Part shown: in pieces, positions 1 through 12,862 of the stretch | How the letters are laid out: each line of letters begins with the position of its first letter | Position numbering within the stretch: the first letter of the stretch is position 1 | NCBI RefSeq assembly: GCF_022458985.1 | Contig: NC_061788.1 | Location: 1,026,499 to 1,090,498, forward strand | Direction: 5' to 3' | Origin: Mugil cephalus | Lineage: Eukaryota > Chordata > Actinopteri > Mugiliformes > Mugilidae | DNA: 64,000 nt | Position numbers and translations under genes: made by a program | Notes under the pieces: generated by a model | Seen by the model: the letters and a program-made list of their open reading frames with translations, nothing else | Database searches by the model: none | Told to the model about the DNA's origin: nothing

Positions 1-3000
1 GGGGAGTCTATGGTAAGGTCACTCAGCGAGGTGGCGGTGGAGAAGTTGAGCGGCGTTCCCTCCACGCAGTAAACTCTCGGCACCTCCTCCGGGGGTGGAG
101 CCGCGTCCTTCCTCTGCTGCGGTTGGCTGCGGCTCTGCGGGGGGAGGATCTTGTAGACGGGAAGTTGGCTCGGTTTCCGTGGCAAAGCTTGCTGCTGTTT
201 CTTTGGTTTCCGTGACGACTTGGGCATGGCCATGCTGATGCAAGCCTCCAGGATGTCGTCGTCATCGTCAGATTCATCAAGGATCGGTTTAGACTCCTCC
301 TTCCGACCCTGAGCCCCGCCCTCTTCCTCGTCTTCCTCTTCCTCCTTCATCTCTGCTACGATGAACGGCTCGTCCAGACTGAGCGCGCTCAGACTGGAGG
401 CACCCGAGAAGCCATATGGCGTGCTCTCGGTGGCGAAGTGCAGCAGCACGTCAGCACTGCTCTCCTCCTCGTCCTTCTTCTTCTTCGTGGCGTCCTCCTG
501 CTGGGTTTTCTGGGTGGGCGGGGCCAGCGGCGGCGTCTTGGCACGGCTCGGCGGCATGGTTTGTCCAGGGCTGTCGGGGAGGTCGCTGGGGCTGACCACG
601 CCACTCGGCACGCCACTGCAGGGCTCGCTGGAGCGTACTGAGCTGGCGATGGAGGACGTGGAGAAGCTGTCGAGGGAACTGACTGAGGTGCAGCGGCTGA
701 ACATCAGCGGCGTCTCCTGAGCGTAGGGCGGCTCCGGCGGGCTTTTAGGAGTCCTGGCGCCCGATGACGATGTCACGTGGTGATGGTGACCGTGGTGGTG
801 GTGGTGACCTCGCCTCCCCCGGGAGGCGGGGACAGCGGCGGCGGCGGCAGTCTGACTTTCCGCCTCCTTCTGCTGCCGGCGCTGCTGCTGCTCTTCATCC
901 TTCTTGCCAACAGGAAGTGTCGGGTAGTCGTTGCCGGCGCCCCTCCTCTTCCTCAGGACATCGCCGTCCTCGTCCTCCTCCGAAGACAGCGAGGACAGCG
1001 AGCTGCCTCTGGAGAAGCAGATGGGCGTGTCCTCGACGCAGTAGGTCTGAGTGGACTCTTGATTGGTCTTCGTCCTGACGGGGGGAGGTGGGGGGCGGAG
1101 CTTGCTGGAGGACGAGTGGGTTGGAGCGAGGGCAGCAGTGGCTTCCTCGGGCTTGAACAGTGGTTTGCGGGCGGCGTCAGCACCGTATTTCAGGCTGTAG
1201 TCGATCGGCTGCTCGGCCGGAGAGCCGTCGCTGTAGTTTGAAGTTGCAGTGACGACGTAGCGCGGCGCCGACGCCATGCGGCCGCTACTCGGTGGCGTTT
1301 CGCCTGCATCGCTCCTCCTCAGCCGGCTGTCCTGTTCACCACTGTCGTCATCGCTCTCGATGCTGCCGCGATGACTCGGACTCTGTCTCCCAGAGTTCAG
1401 CTGCTCGTCCGAGTACTTTAGGCTGTAGTTGATGGGCGTGTCCAAGTCGGCGCCGTCATCGTCAGCCATGTGGTTGGCGCTGCGGATCTTGTGTGCGAGG
1501 TCGGCCGGGTACTTCCTGTAGACGCAGCACTTGTTGGCGGCGCTCTCGTCAGAGGAGTAGAATGGCTCTGCTGATGGTTTGGTCTTGCCTCGATTGCCGT
1601 AGCCGTCAGCGCTGGTCACACTGTTGAGGCTGTCGCTGGACGCCCGGACGCTGGGCGGGAACGCCGGCCGTGGGAACGGCGTCTCCTCGCTGGGACGCTT
1701 CGAGCCGTCTGCGTTCTTTGGGCTCGACAGAACCGGCGTGTTGGCGTAGGAGCGCGTTGTGCTGCCTCCTCCAGTGCCGTTACAGCCCCGCCCCTTCCGG
1801 TGCGCTGCCTTGGGGCTCAGGTTGTCGATGTTGTCGAAGGTTTCCGACAGCTGCTGCGCATCCAGCTCCTCGAACAGCGCCTTCTGTTTGCGGGCGTGCA
1901 GCGATGGGGCGCCAGCACCCGGAGACACCACACTGGTGTCCTTGTAGCGCGCTGGGCGGTTGGCCATGAGGTTGCGTAGTGCGGCGGCGCTGCCCATGGC
2001 GATCATTTTATGGCGGGAGTGGATGAGGTTACGCAGCATGCCCACAGCTCCCAGCTCCCACAGAGCCTCCTGGTCTTTGGCGTCTCTGGCCGACAGGTTC
2101 CAGAGCGTCCCACAGGCGTTGGACACGATGGTCAGGCTGTGGGACTTCAGATGCTGCAGCAGCGTCGGCAGGCAGCTGTGTTCACGCAGTATCTGCCTGA
2201 AAGACAAGAAGCAGGGAGTCAGCGCCTGCAGACATTAGACTGGTCCCATCTCTGGTCTACCAGGGGACTGACCTGTGCGCCTCATTGGTGGCGATGAGGC
2301 TGGAAACGTTCCGGAGGATGCCGCCTCCGCTCTCGATGATGGCAAGTGTGTTGGTGTGGCTGCGATGGGTCAGCGTTCCCACCAGGAATGCCAAGGCACC
2401 ATCCACGGCACAGATGTCGGCCTTGTTCTCGGTGCAATGAGCCGACAGGTTCCAGAGGGCACTGAGGACGGACTTCAGGGTCGACTCCTGGAACAGAAAC
2501 CAGGCAATCACACACCAGGAACTAGATCCCTGTCAATAAATGTGTGAAGACCTCGTCTTTACCTTCTGCACCTCGAGAGCGCATCCCATCAGCGCCCGGA
2601 CGCTGCCGACCTCACGCAGAGTCTTCTTACTGTTGACATCAGCACGCCAGGACAAGTTCCTCAGGACACTGGCTATCACCTGGAACACACACCACACTGG
2701 CTATCACCTGGAACAGACACTGGCTATCACCTGGAACAGACACTGGCTATCACCTGGAACGTTCACGGCTGAACTCACCTGCTGCAGGTCTTCACTCTCA
2801 GACTTGAGCTGAGCCACCATCGCCCTCATGCAGCCTTTCATGGAACACAGTGTTGCCTGGAGGGACCGAGAGAGGACGAGGAAAAAACATGAAGAAGACG
2901 ATGACGTGAGAAAGACGTTAAGGAGACGTGGAGACGGTCTCACCTTATTGGCTACGTCTCCGAAGGTGAGGTTGGTGAGTGCCATGCCAGCGTAGCGCCT

Positions 3001-6000
3001 CAGGGTGACGCTGTAGTGATCGCTGCTCAGACCGAACATCTCACAGTCCACCTGGAGCAGCTCAGCCACCGCCTGCAGGCCTCCTGCCAGGAAGAAGAAC
3101 CCACACCACATATAATATAAACCAGCCAGTAAACCTTAGACCAGCCAGTAAACCTTAAACCCACCTAGCTCGTTCATGGCGTGGCGATGCTCTTCATCGA
3201 AGGAGAGTTTCATGAGGACGCAGACGGCCGGACAGATCTGATGCTCCACTGGAGACGGCACTGAACACATCACGCCACGTTACACATCAAACCATCACGC
3301 CATCACGCGATCACACTATACGTTACACGTCATCATGCGTGTGCTGGTCTTACTGGGGTTGTCGTCCTGGTCCACTCCCCTCTCATGGAGCTCCTGCCAG
3401 CCCCAGCAGGCCTCGCAGTAATGGCGGACCTGCTCCAGTAGGTGGAGCACTCTGATCTCGCGGCGTCCTCGCTTGTCGTCCGGCTGACTGTGGACGATAT
3501 TGTGCAGTGCCGCCGACGCTCGTGCTCGCGCCTCCTTACTGCCCCTTGAGTTACCTAGGCGACCACACGTAAACAATGAACGCCTGAAGAGTTGCCGTGA
3601 GGACGCCCACTGTGTAAACCAGTGGTTACCTAGCAACAGGGAGTCCTTGTCGTTGCCATGCAGCAGCTGGATGAGCAGTGGGAGGCAGCCGGACTGACGC
3701 ATGGCGATGCACGAGTCCTGAGAGCTGGACATGGCCAGAAGAGTCCGGGACATGTCGTCCTTATCGTGAGTCCCCAGCATGGACAGCAGGCTGTACACCA
3801 TCTCCACCTGAAGGGGCAATTACAGGGGCAATTACAGGGGCAGCAGGCTGGACACCATCTCCACCTAGTGTCCTAATGTCTCCACCTCCACCTGCTTTGA
3901 CGAACAGTTATCATGATGACGTCGCCTGCTGCTGGGCAGACTTACCTTCGTCCCCAGGTGGCTGGTGATGATTCGTCGAGGCACAGAGAAAGCCATCTCA
4001 TTGGTCGGCTCGTGGTCCAAGCGGCTGGAGCTCTGGAGAAGAAACATAATGTTAAAGAATAGAAACGACAAACAGAAACGTTAATGTCCAACCAGGCGAC
4101 GCTCACCTGAGCTCCAGCCAATCCCGCGCCATCACTCGCCCCCTGAGGGTCCTCCACCTGGAGAGAGAAACTCAGAGGCTCAGATAACAGGTCACACACA
4201 GGTGTGGTTCCCTTGACAGGTGTGGTTACCCCTGATAGGTGTGGTTCCCTTGACAGGTGTGGTTACCCCTGATAGGTGTGGTTACCCTGACAGGTGTGGT
4301 TACCCTGACAGGTGTGGTTACCCTGACAGGTGTGGTTACCCTTTACAGGTGTGGTTACCTGTAGCCGTGCTCCCAGTCGAAGGATGTCCTTCTCTATCTG
4401 CTGGATACGAGACACACGCCTCTAAAAACACATGGTGAAAAGGTTTAGCTCCCTCATTAGTTCACTTCCTGACTTCTAGGCCCCACCCCTTAGGTAGTCT
4501 GCTATTGGCCAGGGCCAAATGAGCTCCACCTACCTGAGCTCTCTTCTCCATCTCCTGACAGGAACCCAGCTGCTGCTCCATGGCCGACCGGATCTGCCGA
4601 GCCTCAAACTCCAGCTGCCGCCGCCTCATGTCCGTCTGCAGAGTGAACTGAGACAACAGCGACCAATCAGAGCCTCTCATCACAGCGGCCGGGCCAGCTG
4701 GTCATCAGCTGATGGTGTCTTACGTTCTCGGCCAGGGGAAGGCTGTCGATCCTCTTGGTCAGGTTCTGGAGTTGAGTGTAGTACCAGTCCTTATCCTTCT
4801 CCTCCTTCTCCAGCTCAGCCAATAGGAGAGACCTGTCATTGTACAGCAGCCAATCACAGAGCAGCATCCACACAGACAGAACACACGTAGAACCAGCCCT
4901 AGAAGCAGAACCAGCCTTAGAACCAGAACCAGAACCAGCCCCAGTACCTCTCCTTCTCCAGCTCCTCCAGGCAGTGGTCGTGTTCGTCTCTGCCAGCAGA
5001 CGACAGTCCTCTCATGGGGAAGGGGACGGTCACCAGGGGAACCAGACCTCCAGAACCTCCAGAACCTCCTGGACCTCCAGAACCTCCCGGACCTCCGGCT
5101 GCTCCTCCAGAACCAGAGGAGGCCGAGCTGGAGGAGGAAGAGGGGGGCAGAGGAGGCCTGGGCCTGGACTTGAAGCCTGGTGAATCCAGGCTCATCTCTG
5201 GAGGAGAGACGGTTCGTCAGGGTAAGTTTCTTTCTGTTTCTACCTGGTTTCTTTCTTTTAGATTTTTAATTACGTGAGACAGAGACATTTCTTCTCTCTG
5301 CTGTGAACATATGATCCGGTTTATTTTTATATACAAAGCAAAAGGACACATCCGCAATCTTCAGGAGTTGTAAAGCTGCGTTCAGGAGCGTTTGTTTCAT
5401 TCACCTTTGAGTCTTTCAATGAGCTCCAGCTGAGATCCAGACACCTCTCCGGGTTCTTCTTCTATGGTGCCCTGCAGCTGCTTCAGCACTTCCTGTTTAC
5501 ACAACAGAAGAACAACAAGTGGTTCAGTCTATTTGACCCGTCAGCTGATACATCGCGTCCATCTCTACTCACCACGATCAATCTGCAGCGCTCAAACAGC
5601 GACATGACGGAAACTAACATCCACCAAACAGGAAAGAGGAAACAGGAAGTGACGGACAATAAGAAACCAGAGACAACGAGACGGCACGACTGAAAAGCAA
5701 CAAATGGAACGGGAGAAAAATATAAATAAAAACGAGTGAAACAGAGACGAAGAGAAAGGATGAAGAAAGAGAAAAGACAGACAGCTCACTCCGACTCGTT
5801 TCTTCTGGACCAAAGATCCTCACAATGAAGTCTCACTCTGAACAACAACAAGGAGCTCATTCTCAGGGACAGCGCGTGATTGGTGGAAATACCAGAGGTC
5901 TATTCTGGGCGAGGAAGGGGGGGGGGGGGGTGTAAGGTCTATAGATGAGTTAGTGAAGGTGAAGAAGAGGAAACATTCAGTCTGAGCTTTAGTTCTGGAT

Positions 6001-6906
6001 CCACAGTTTTACACAGAGATGAAACATTGTGACCACAGCTCTGGAACAACATCTAGAACAACATCTAGAACATCTAGAACATCATCTAGAACATCCAAAA
6101 CAACATCTAAAACATCCAAAACAACATCTAGAACAACATCCAAAACAATATCTAGAACCTCCAAATTAACATCTAGAACAACATCCACATCTAGAACAAC
6201 ATCTAGAACATCATCTAGAACCTCTAGTACAACATCTAGAACATCATCTAGAACATCCAAAACAACATCTAGAACCTCCAAATTAACATCTAGAAGAACA
6301 TCCACATCTAGAACCTCTAGAACAACACCTAGAACAACATCTAGAACCCCTAGAACAACATCTACAACCTCTGAATTAACATCTAGAACCTCCAGAACAA
6401 CATCTAGAACAACATCTAGAACAGCATCCACATGTAGAACTTCTAGAACAACATCAAGAACCTCTAGAACAACATCTAGAACAACATCTAGAACAACATC
6501 TAGAGCAACATCTAGAACCTCTGAATTAACATCTACAACAACATCCACATCTAGAATCTCTAGAACAACATCTAGAACAACATCAAGAACCTCTAGAACA
6601 ACACCTAGAACAACATCTAGAACAACATCTAGAACAACACCTAGAACAACACCTAGAATCTCTAGCACATCATTCTGGATCAACATGGTTCTGGGGCCAC
6701 GGCGTGATCACCGCTCTAGAACGCTCTAGAACATGTGGAGGTGTGCGGGGTCCAGGTTCGGTTCCACCTACCTTCATGTTGGACGCCTCCGTCTCCAGCT
6801 TGGTCAGGTGGTTGGAGTTGTCCTGCAGCTCCTGCCTCAGGTTGGAGTTCTCCATCTTTAAAACCTCCACCTGCCTCAGCAGCTGGTCGTACGACGCCGC
6901 CGCCAT
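1..6906 (-). CDS. apc: Adenomatous polyposis coli protein, 5' two thirds of exons, cut by window start
   Basis: Scaffold of the beta-catenin destruction complex, acting in cytoplasm and on microtubules. Coding exons, in transcript order: 6906-6772, 5492-5405, 5197-4948, 4832-4724, 4647-4534, 4421-4359, 4157-4107, 4032-3946, 3807-3630, 3554-3354, 3260-3165, 3083-2944, 2856-2779, 2679-2563, 2487-2273, 2196-1. All boundaries are GT-AG and phases fit; several sizes (109, 114, 140, 78, 117, 215) equal my memory of the human exons. The visible 1372 residues start MAAASYDQLLRQVE (dimerising coiled coil), then armadillo repeats (about 390-700), 15-residue catenin sites (PINYSLKYSDE near 893, PIDYSLKY near 971), 20-residue repeats (YCVEDTPICFSR near 1030, ETPLMFSRC near 1135, a third near 1225, YCVEGTPLNFS near 1346) and a SAMP-like AMPKSS near 1298. 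The armadillo-to-15-residue linker is shorter than in mammals. Exon 3 carries an unusual Ser/Gly-rich insert. No break seen. The 3' rest of the last exon is outside. The FATESTP and CSG-SPSDLPDSPGQ matches favour apc over apc2. Confidence 0.96.
2671..2761 (-). repeat. Tandem copies of an apc exon 5' end with its splice acceptor
   Basis: The first about 14 bases of the apc exon at 2679-2563 and its acceptor (TTCCAG|GTGATAGCC on the minus strand) are repeated three more times upstream in the intron with a spacing of about 26 bp. Every copy keeps a usable-looking acceptor. Splicing to an upstream copy would read VIASVCSR and then stop. Confidence 0.8.
4200..4358. repeat. 18-bp minisatellite in an apc intron
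   Basis: About nine copies of GGTGTGGTTACCCTGACA with variants (CCTTGACA, CCTGATA). The array runs directly up to the donor of the neighbouring apc exon (4359), so the donor GGTAACC itself resembles the repeat unit. Confidence 0.9.
6036..6665. repeat. Minisatellite of about 12 bp (ACATCTAGAACA)
   Basis: Roughly 50 imperfect copies of a 9-15 bp unit built around ATCTAGAAC, in the intron between the first two apc coding exons. Both strands are open for more than 200 codons only because the period is mostly a multiple of three. Confidence 0.95.
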
Positions 6907-7043
6907 GTTGGAGGAGCCACGTCTGAACTGGAAAACACAACAACGCAACAACCACACAACAGACACTGAGACCTGCTCTAGAACCACCTTCACCTCATCC
7001 GTCCTGAGCAGCATCGCAGAGACCGACTGTCACTCCATTCATA

Positions 7044-7318
7044 CGAACCACAGCAGCAACACAACAATCACAGCAGCAACGCAACAATCACAGCAACAAC
7101 CACAGCAACAACCACAGCAGCAACGCAACAATCACAGCAACAATCACAGCAGCAACACAACAATCACAGCAACAACGCAACAATCACAGCAACAACCACA
7201 GCAACAATCACAGCAACAATCACAGCAACAATCACAGCAACAACGCAACAATCACAGCAACAACCACAGCAACAACCACAGCAACAACCACAGCAACAAC
7301 GCAACAATCACAGCAGCA
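7044..7318. repeat. CAGCAACAA/CAACAATCA array
   Basis: Imperfect trinucleotide-based array (CAG, CAA, ACA, ATC) just upstream of the apc start exon, in intron 1. Confidence 0.9.
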
Positions 7319-7384
7319 AGGTTGTTTTAATGTTTTTATCGTCTGTTATGAACCTTATTATTTATTATCATCATCATTTCACAG

Positions 7385-10190
7385 GCAGTACTGACATATA
7401 CTGGTACCAGAGAATACTGCAGTACTGACATATACTGGTACCAGAGAATACTGCAGTACTGAGAGGTACTAGTACCAGAGAATACTGCAGTACTGACAGG
7501 TACAAGTACCAGAGAATACTGCAGTACTGACATATACTGGTACCAGAGAATACTGCAGTACTGAGAAGTACAAGTACCAGAGAATACTGCAGTACTGAGA
7601 GGTACAAGTACCAGAGAATACCGCAGTACTGAGAGGTACAAGTACCAGAGAATACCGCAGTACTGAGATGTACTAGTACCAGAGAATACTGCAGTACTGA
7701 CAGGTACAAGTACTAGAGAATACTGGAGTACTGACAGGTACAAGTACCAGAGAATACTGCAGTACTAAGAGGTCCTAGTACCAGAGAATACTGCAGTACT
7801 GAGAGATACTAGTACCAGAGAATACTGCAGTACTGAGAGATACTAGTACCAGAGAATACTGCAGTACTGAGAGGTACTAGTACCAGAGAATACTGCAGTA
7901 CTGACAGGTACAAGTACCAGAGAATACTGCAGTACTGAGAGGTACTAGTACCAGAGAATACTGCAGTACTGACAGGTACAAGTACCAGAGAATACTGCAG
8001 TACTGACAGGTACAAGTACCAGAGAATACTGCAGTACTGAGAGGTACAAGTACCAGAGAATACTGCAGTACTGAGAGGTACAAGTACCAGAGAATACCGC
8101 AGTACTGAGATGTACTAGTACCAGAGAATACTGCAGTACCGACAGGTACAAGTACCAGAGAATACTGCAGTACTGACAGGTACAAGTACCAGAGAATACT
8201 GCAGTACTGAGAGGTCCTAGTACCAGAGAATACTGCAGTACTGAGAGATACTAGTACCAGAGAATACTGCAGTACTGAGAGATACTAGTACCAGAGAATA
8301 CTGCAGTACTATGAGGTACTAGTACCAGAGAATACTGAGAGATACTAGTACCAGAGAATACTGCAGTACTGACAGGTACAAGTACCAGAGAATACTGCAG
8401 TACTGAGATGAGATGTACTGGTACCAGAGAATACTGCAGTACTGAGAGGTCCTAGTACCAGAGAATACTGAGAGATACTAGTACCAGAGAATACTGCAGT
8501 ACTGAGAGGTACTAGTACCAGAGAATACTGCAGTACTGACAGGTACAAGTACCAGAGAATACTGCAGTACTGAGAGGTACTAGTACCAGAGAATATTGCA
8601 GCACTGACAGATACTAGTACCAGAGAATGCTGCAGTACTGAGATGAGATGTACTGGTACCAGAGAATACTGCAGTACTGAGAGGTACTAGTACCAGAGAA
8701 TATTGCAGCACTGACAGATACTAGTACCAGAGAATACTGCAGTACTGACAGGTACTAGTACCAGAGAATACTGCAGTACTGACAGGTACTAGTACCAGAG
8801 AATACTGCAGTACTGACAGGTACTAGTACCAGAGAATGCTGCAGTACTGAGATGAGATGTACTGGTACCAGAGAATACTGCAGTACTGAGAGGTACTAGT
8901 ACCAGAGAATACTGAGAGATACTAGTACCAGAGAATACTGCAGTACTGAGAGGTACTAGTACCAGAGAATATTGCAGTACTGAGAGGTACTAGTACCAGA
9001 GAATACTGCAGTACTGACAGGTACAAGTACCAGAGAATACTGCAGTACTGAGAGGTACTAGTACCAGAGAATACTGCAGTACTGAGAGGTACAAGTACCA
9101 GAGAATACTGCAGTACTGACAGGTACAAGTACCAGAGAATACTGCAGTACTGAGATGAGATGTACTGGTACCAGAGAATACTGCAGTACTGAGAGGTACT
9201 AGTACCAGAGAATACTGAGAGATACTAGTACCAGAGAATACTGCAGTACTGAGAGGTACAAGTACCAGAGAATATTGCAGCACTGACAGATACTAGTACC
9301 AGAGAATACTGCAGTACTGACAGGTACAAGTACCAGAGAATACTGCAGTACTGAGAGGTACTAGTACCAGAGAATATTGCAGCACTGACAGATACTAGTA
9401 CCAGAGAATACTGCAGTACTGACAGGTACTAGTACCAGAGAATACTGCAGTACTGACAGGTACTAGTACCAGAGAATGCTGCAGTACTGAGATGAGATGT
9501 ACTGGTACCAGAGAATACTGCAGTACTGAGAGGTACTAGTACCAGAGAATACTGAGAGATACTAGTACCAGAGAATACTGCAGTACTGAGAGGTACAAGT
9601 ACCAGAGAATATTGCAGTACTGAGAGGTACTAGTACCAGAGAATACTGCAGTACTGACAGGTACAAGTACCAGAGAATACTGCAGTACTGAGAGGTACTA
9701 GTACCAGAGAATACTGCAGTACTGAGAGGTACAAGTACCAGAGAATACTGCAGTACTGACAGGTACAAGTACCAGAGAATACTGCAGTACTGACAGGTAC
9801 AAGTACCAGAGAATACTGCAGTACTGAGATGTACTAGTACCAGAGAATACTGCAGTACTGACAGGTACAAGTACCAGAGAATACTGCAGTACTGAGATGA
9901 GATGTACTGGTACCAGAGAATACTGCAGTACTGAGAGGAGATGTACTGGTACCAGAGAATACTGCAGTACTGAGAGGTACTAGTACCAGAGAATACTGAG
10001 AGGTACTAGTACCAGAGAATACTGCAGTACTGAGAGGTACTAGTACCAGAGAATATTGCAGCACTGACAGATACTAGTACCAGAGAATACTGCAGTACTG
10101 ACAGATACTAGTACCAGAGAATACTGCAGTACTGACATATACTGGTACCAGAGAATACTGCAGTACTGACAGGTACTAGTACCCGAGTAC
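7385..10190. repeat. 2.8-kb minisatellite, 34-bp unit, palindrome-rich
   Basis: About 82 copies of a 34-bp unit containing GTACTAGTACCAGAGAATAC and CTGCAGTACTGA. Unit variants (GATACTAG, GTACAAG, GTCCTAG, GATGAGATGTACTGG, shortened CTGAGAGATACTAG) recur in blocks, which shows higher-order amplification. GTACTAGTAC, ACTGCAGT and GGTACC are self-complementary, so single strands could fold at every unit. It lies in apc intron 1; repeated ORFs through it are by-products. Confidence 0.98.
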
Positions 10191-10230
10191 TAGATCAGCT
10201 GGAAGCCGTGAAGGACAGAAGAAGAACACC

Positions 10231-10241
10231 CCCCCCCCACA

Positions 10242-10294
<53 letters not shown>
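10231..10294. repeat. (CA)n microsatellite with C tract
   Basis: A short C run followed by about 26 CA repeats in apc intron 1. C-rich pyrimidine simple sequence continues on to about 10580, including a 16-C run near 10508. Confidence 0.95.
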
Positions 10295-10297
<3 letters not shown>

Positions 10298-10670
10298 CCG
10301 TCCTCCCTCCTCCATCATCAGTCGGCCATTTTCTCTCCCTCCTCTCCTCTGTCTCCATCATCCCCCATCATCCCTCCCCCCTCCCTCCCTCCCTCCCCCT
10401 CCCTCCCTTCTCTCCATCCATCGACCATCCCTCCATCCTCCCTCACTCCACACAACAGATTAAATGCAAAGAAGAAAACGGCCGAGAACAACAGACAATG
10501 AAGACACCCCCCCCCCCCCCCCCCACCCATCCCCACCCCCACCCTCCTCCCCTCCTCCCCCCTCCTCCCCTCCTCCCCCCTCCAGACAGCAAACAGAGAA
10601 CAGAACAGACGGGTGAGTAAAGGATGGAGAGATGCTGGATAAAGAAAGAGAAAATGGCAGCTCACCCCAT

Positions 10671-10790
10671 CGCTGTCTCCTCCATCAGCCTCTCTCCCTC
10701 TCTGAGAGGACAGTCAGCTGGGACAGCAGCAGCCAATCAGCAGCCGGCAGCCAGCAGCCAATCAGAAGACAGAGGAGACAGAGAGAGAGA
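10671..10790 (-). promoter_or_regulatory. Possible second apc promoter/5' exon
   Basis: Read on the minus strand, three ATTGGCTG/ATTGG (inverted CCAAT) boxes lie within about 50 bp and are followed by a GCGATGGG|GTGAGC donor at about 10673. Mammalian APC is known to have more than one promoter, so an internal promoter in intron 1 is plausible. Nothing here proves transcription. Confidence 0.22.
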
Positions 10791-11389
10791 GAGGAAGGGA
10801 GGGGCAGCCCTCCTCCCAGCATGCTTTGCAGCAGATACTGCAGCCTGACTGGATATATATATATACACACACACAGTACTGTGTACACAATACTGGGGTG
10901 GAAAAAAGTTTTGGGAATTTTTTACACATATTATCATGAAATATTTGTGTAAAAATCTTTTTTTCTGAATTACAAATTCTATTTATTTTGAAAAATAAAT
11001 TCTTGCCGGTTTCAATGTGTCAGTTCTTTTTAATGGGGGGGTTCACAGTATAAATATTTTAATTTATTCACGGAAATCATTTGTAATTTTTTATTAAAAA
11101 ACGTTTTGCTAATAAATATAAATAAAAAAATATACCCACAATCCACTTGGCTTCCTCCAAGCTGCCTGCTAGCTTGTTGTTATAGCAACAATTGTCCCCG
11201 AAGATTTTTTTGTTCTTTTGCCAAAAGAAAATGTTGAACTTGGGCCTATGTTTGTTCTTTCCATTGGTTGTTTGTGGAGTATTTGTTACCATTTAATGAC
11301 TGTTACATAGTAAAAACTGCTTTTCATCATCTGCCGTGGACTCGCTCGGCTTTCAAATGTTATTATTGTCCTTATTATATTGTTACTTA

Positions 11390-11999
11390 CAGTGTTGGGC
11401 ACGTAATTAGTTATAGTTACTAGTTATTTCTCCCAAAAAGTAACTGAGTCAGTAACTGAATTACTCCACTCTAAAAGTAACTAGTTACATAGACACGTAC
11501 TAACACGTATAATATTCATTGCACCTCAGACTGGTAGATATAAACCGCTTTAACATCGCTGTGAGAGCTGCTGCCTGTTGTTCCTCCCTCATACGTCATC
11601 ACGTACGTCACAGATAACGTTGCAGTTTGTTGATGACCTGAGGAATGTTCTGGTCAAACCTCTGCTCTTTCTAAAGGCTGATATCAGAATAAATCACTGT
11701 GTCCTGCACAGAGCCTGATATCTGCCACCAAATCTCCCCTTTTCCTCGGATGCAGAGCGCTGCCATGATGGTTAAAGTGTGAGATCACTGTACAAGCTGG
11801 ATATAAACACAGTCACTGTTCATCTATGAGCTTCATTAACCATCGTGTAACAACATATTTGATTTGTTTGAAAGAAAACTGAACAAAGTTCTGTGCCCTT
11901 CAGAGATCAGTCTTCATGGATAGATTAGTTAGTTTACCCCGTTACTGAAAAAAATAACGCTGTTAGCCGTTTATTTTAATGCCGTTACTCCCATCACTG
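11390..11999. mobile_element. Nonautonomous hAT-like DNA transposon
   Basis: Starts CAGTGTTGGGC and ends CCCATCACTG, a terminal inverted repeat with one mismatch in ten that fits the hAT CAGNG rule. Inside both ends lie GTAACT/AGTTAC-rich stretches typical of a frequent fish repeat. Flanking 8-mers GTTACTTA and GTTCATCA agree at five of eight positions, consistent with an old 8-bp target duplication. No transposase is left. Confidence 0.6.
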
Positions 12000-12295
12000 G
12001 TTCATCATTATTCTCCCCAGCGACAGCGTTTTGCATCACATGCATCTGTGCAATATAATAACCCATGATTACTGATCAGCACAAGAATCAGTTTTCATTG
12101 AGTGCAAACCTTACTACTCCCCAGCCCTGCTCACTCCCTTTCAGTACAATCCTGTTAGGTCGCAGGGTCGGGTCCATCAGGACTAGAACCACCAAAACAG
12201 TTTTTCCCCAGGCCATGTCCTTCTCCAAACCCAAACCCTCCAAGACCCACCCCACAGACCAACAGAACAGCAGACGACGAGACAGCAACACAGCA

Positions 12296-12858
12296 GACAA
12301 GACAGCAGACAGCAACAGAGACAGACAGAGACAGGCAGACAGGCAGGCAGACAGAGACAGGCAGACAGACAGACAGAGACAGGCAGACAGACAGACAGAG
12401 ACAGGCAGACAGACAGACAGAGACAGGCAGACAGACAGAGACAGGCCGACAGACAGGCAGACAGGCAGACAGAGACAGACAGACAGACAGAGACAGGCCG
12501 ACAGACAGGCAGACAGGCAGACAGAGACAGGCAGACAGGCAGACAGAGACAGACAGGCAGACAGAGACAGACAGACAGGCAGACAGACAGACAGAGACAG
12601 GCAGACAGAGACAGACAGACAGGCAGACAGACAGACAGACAGACAGAGACAGGCAGACAGAGACAGACAGACAGACAGAGACAGACAGACAGACAGGCAG
12701 ACAGACAGACAGAGACAGAGACAGACAGACAGAGACAGACAGACAGACAGGCAGACAGACAGACAGGCAGACAGACAGACAGACAGACAGAGACAGAGAC
12801 AGACAGACAGAGACAGACAGACAGGCAGACAGAGACAGACAGACAGACAGACAGACAG
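12296..12858. repeat. (CAGA)n/(CAGG)n tetranucleotide array
   Basis: About 560 bp of CAGACAGACAGG with periodic AGAGACAG interruptions. It joins directly to the LINE 3' end at 12863, so it probably grew from the LINE tail. Confidence 0.97.
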
Positions 12859-12862
12859 GCGC

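Noticed and set aside
6009-6729. LDVVLDV and SRTTSRT ORFs
   Set aside because: Both are the 12-bp ATCTAGAAC array inside an apc intron.
1-6906. apc2 instead of apc
   Set aside because: The residues around the 20-residue repeats (FATESTP, SPSDLPDSPGQTMPPS, YCVEGTPLNFSTATSLSDLT) follow APC rather than APC2 as I remember them.
7374-10064. Repeated ORFs encoding STAVFSGTSTSQYC-type repeats
   Set aside because: Products of the 34-bp minisatellite; three units equal 34 codons, giving an apparent repeat protein.
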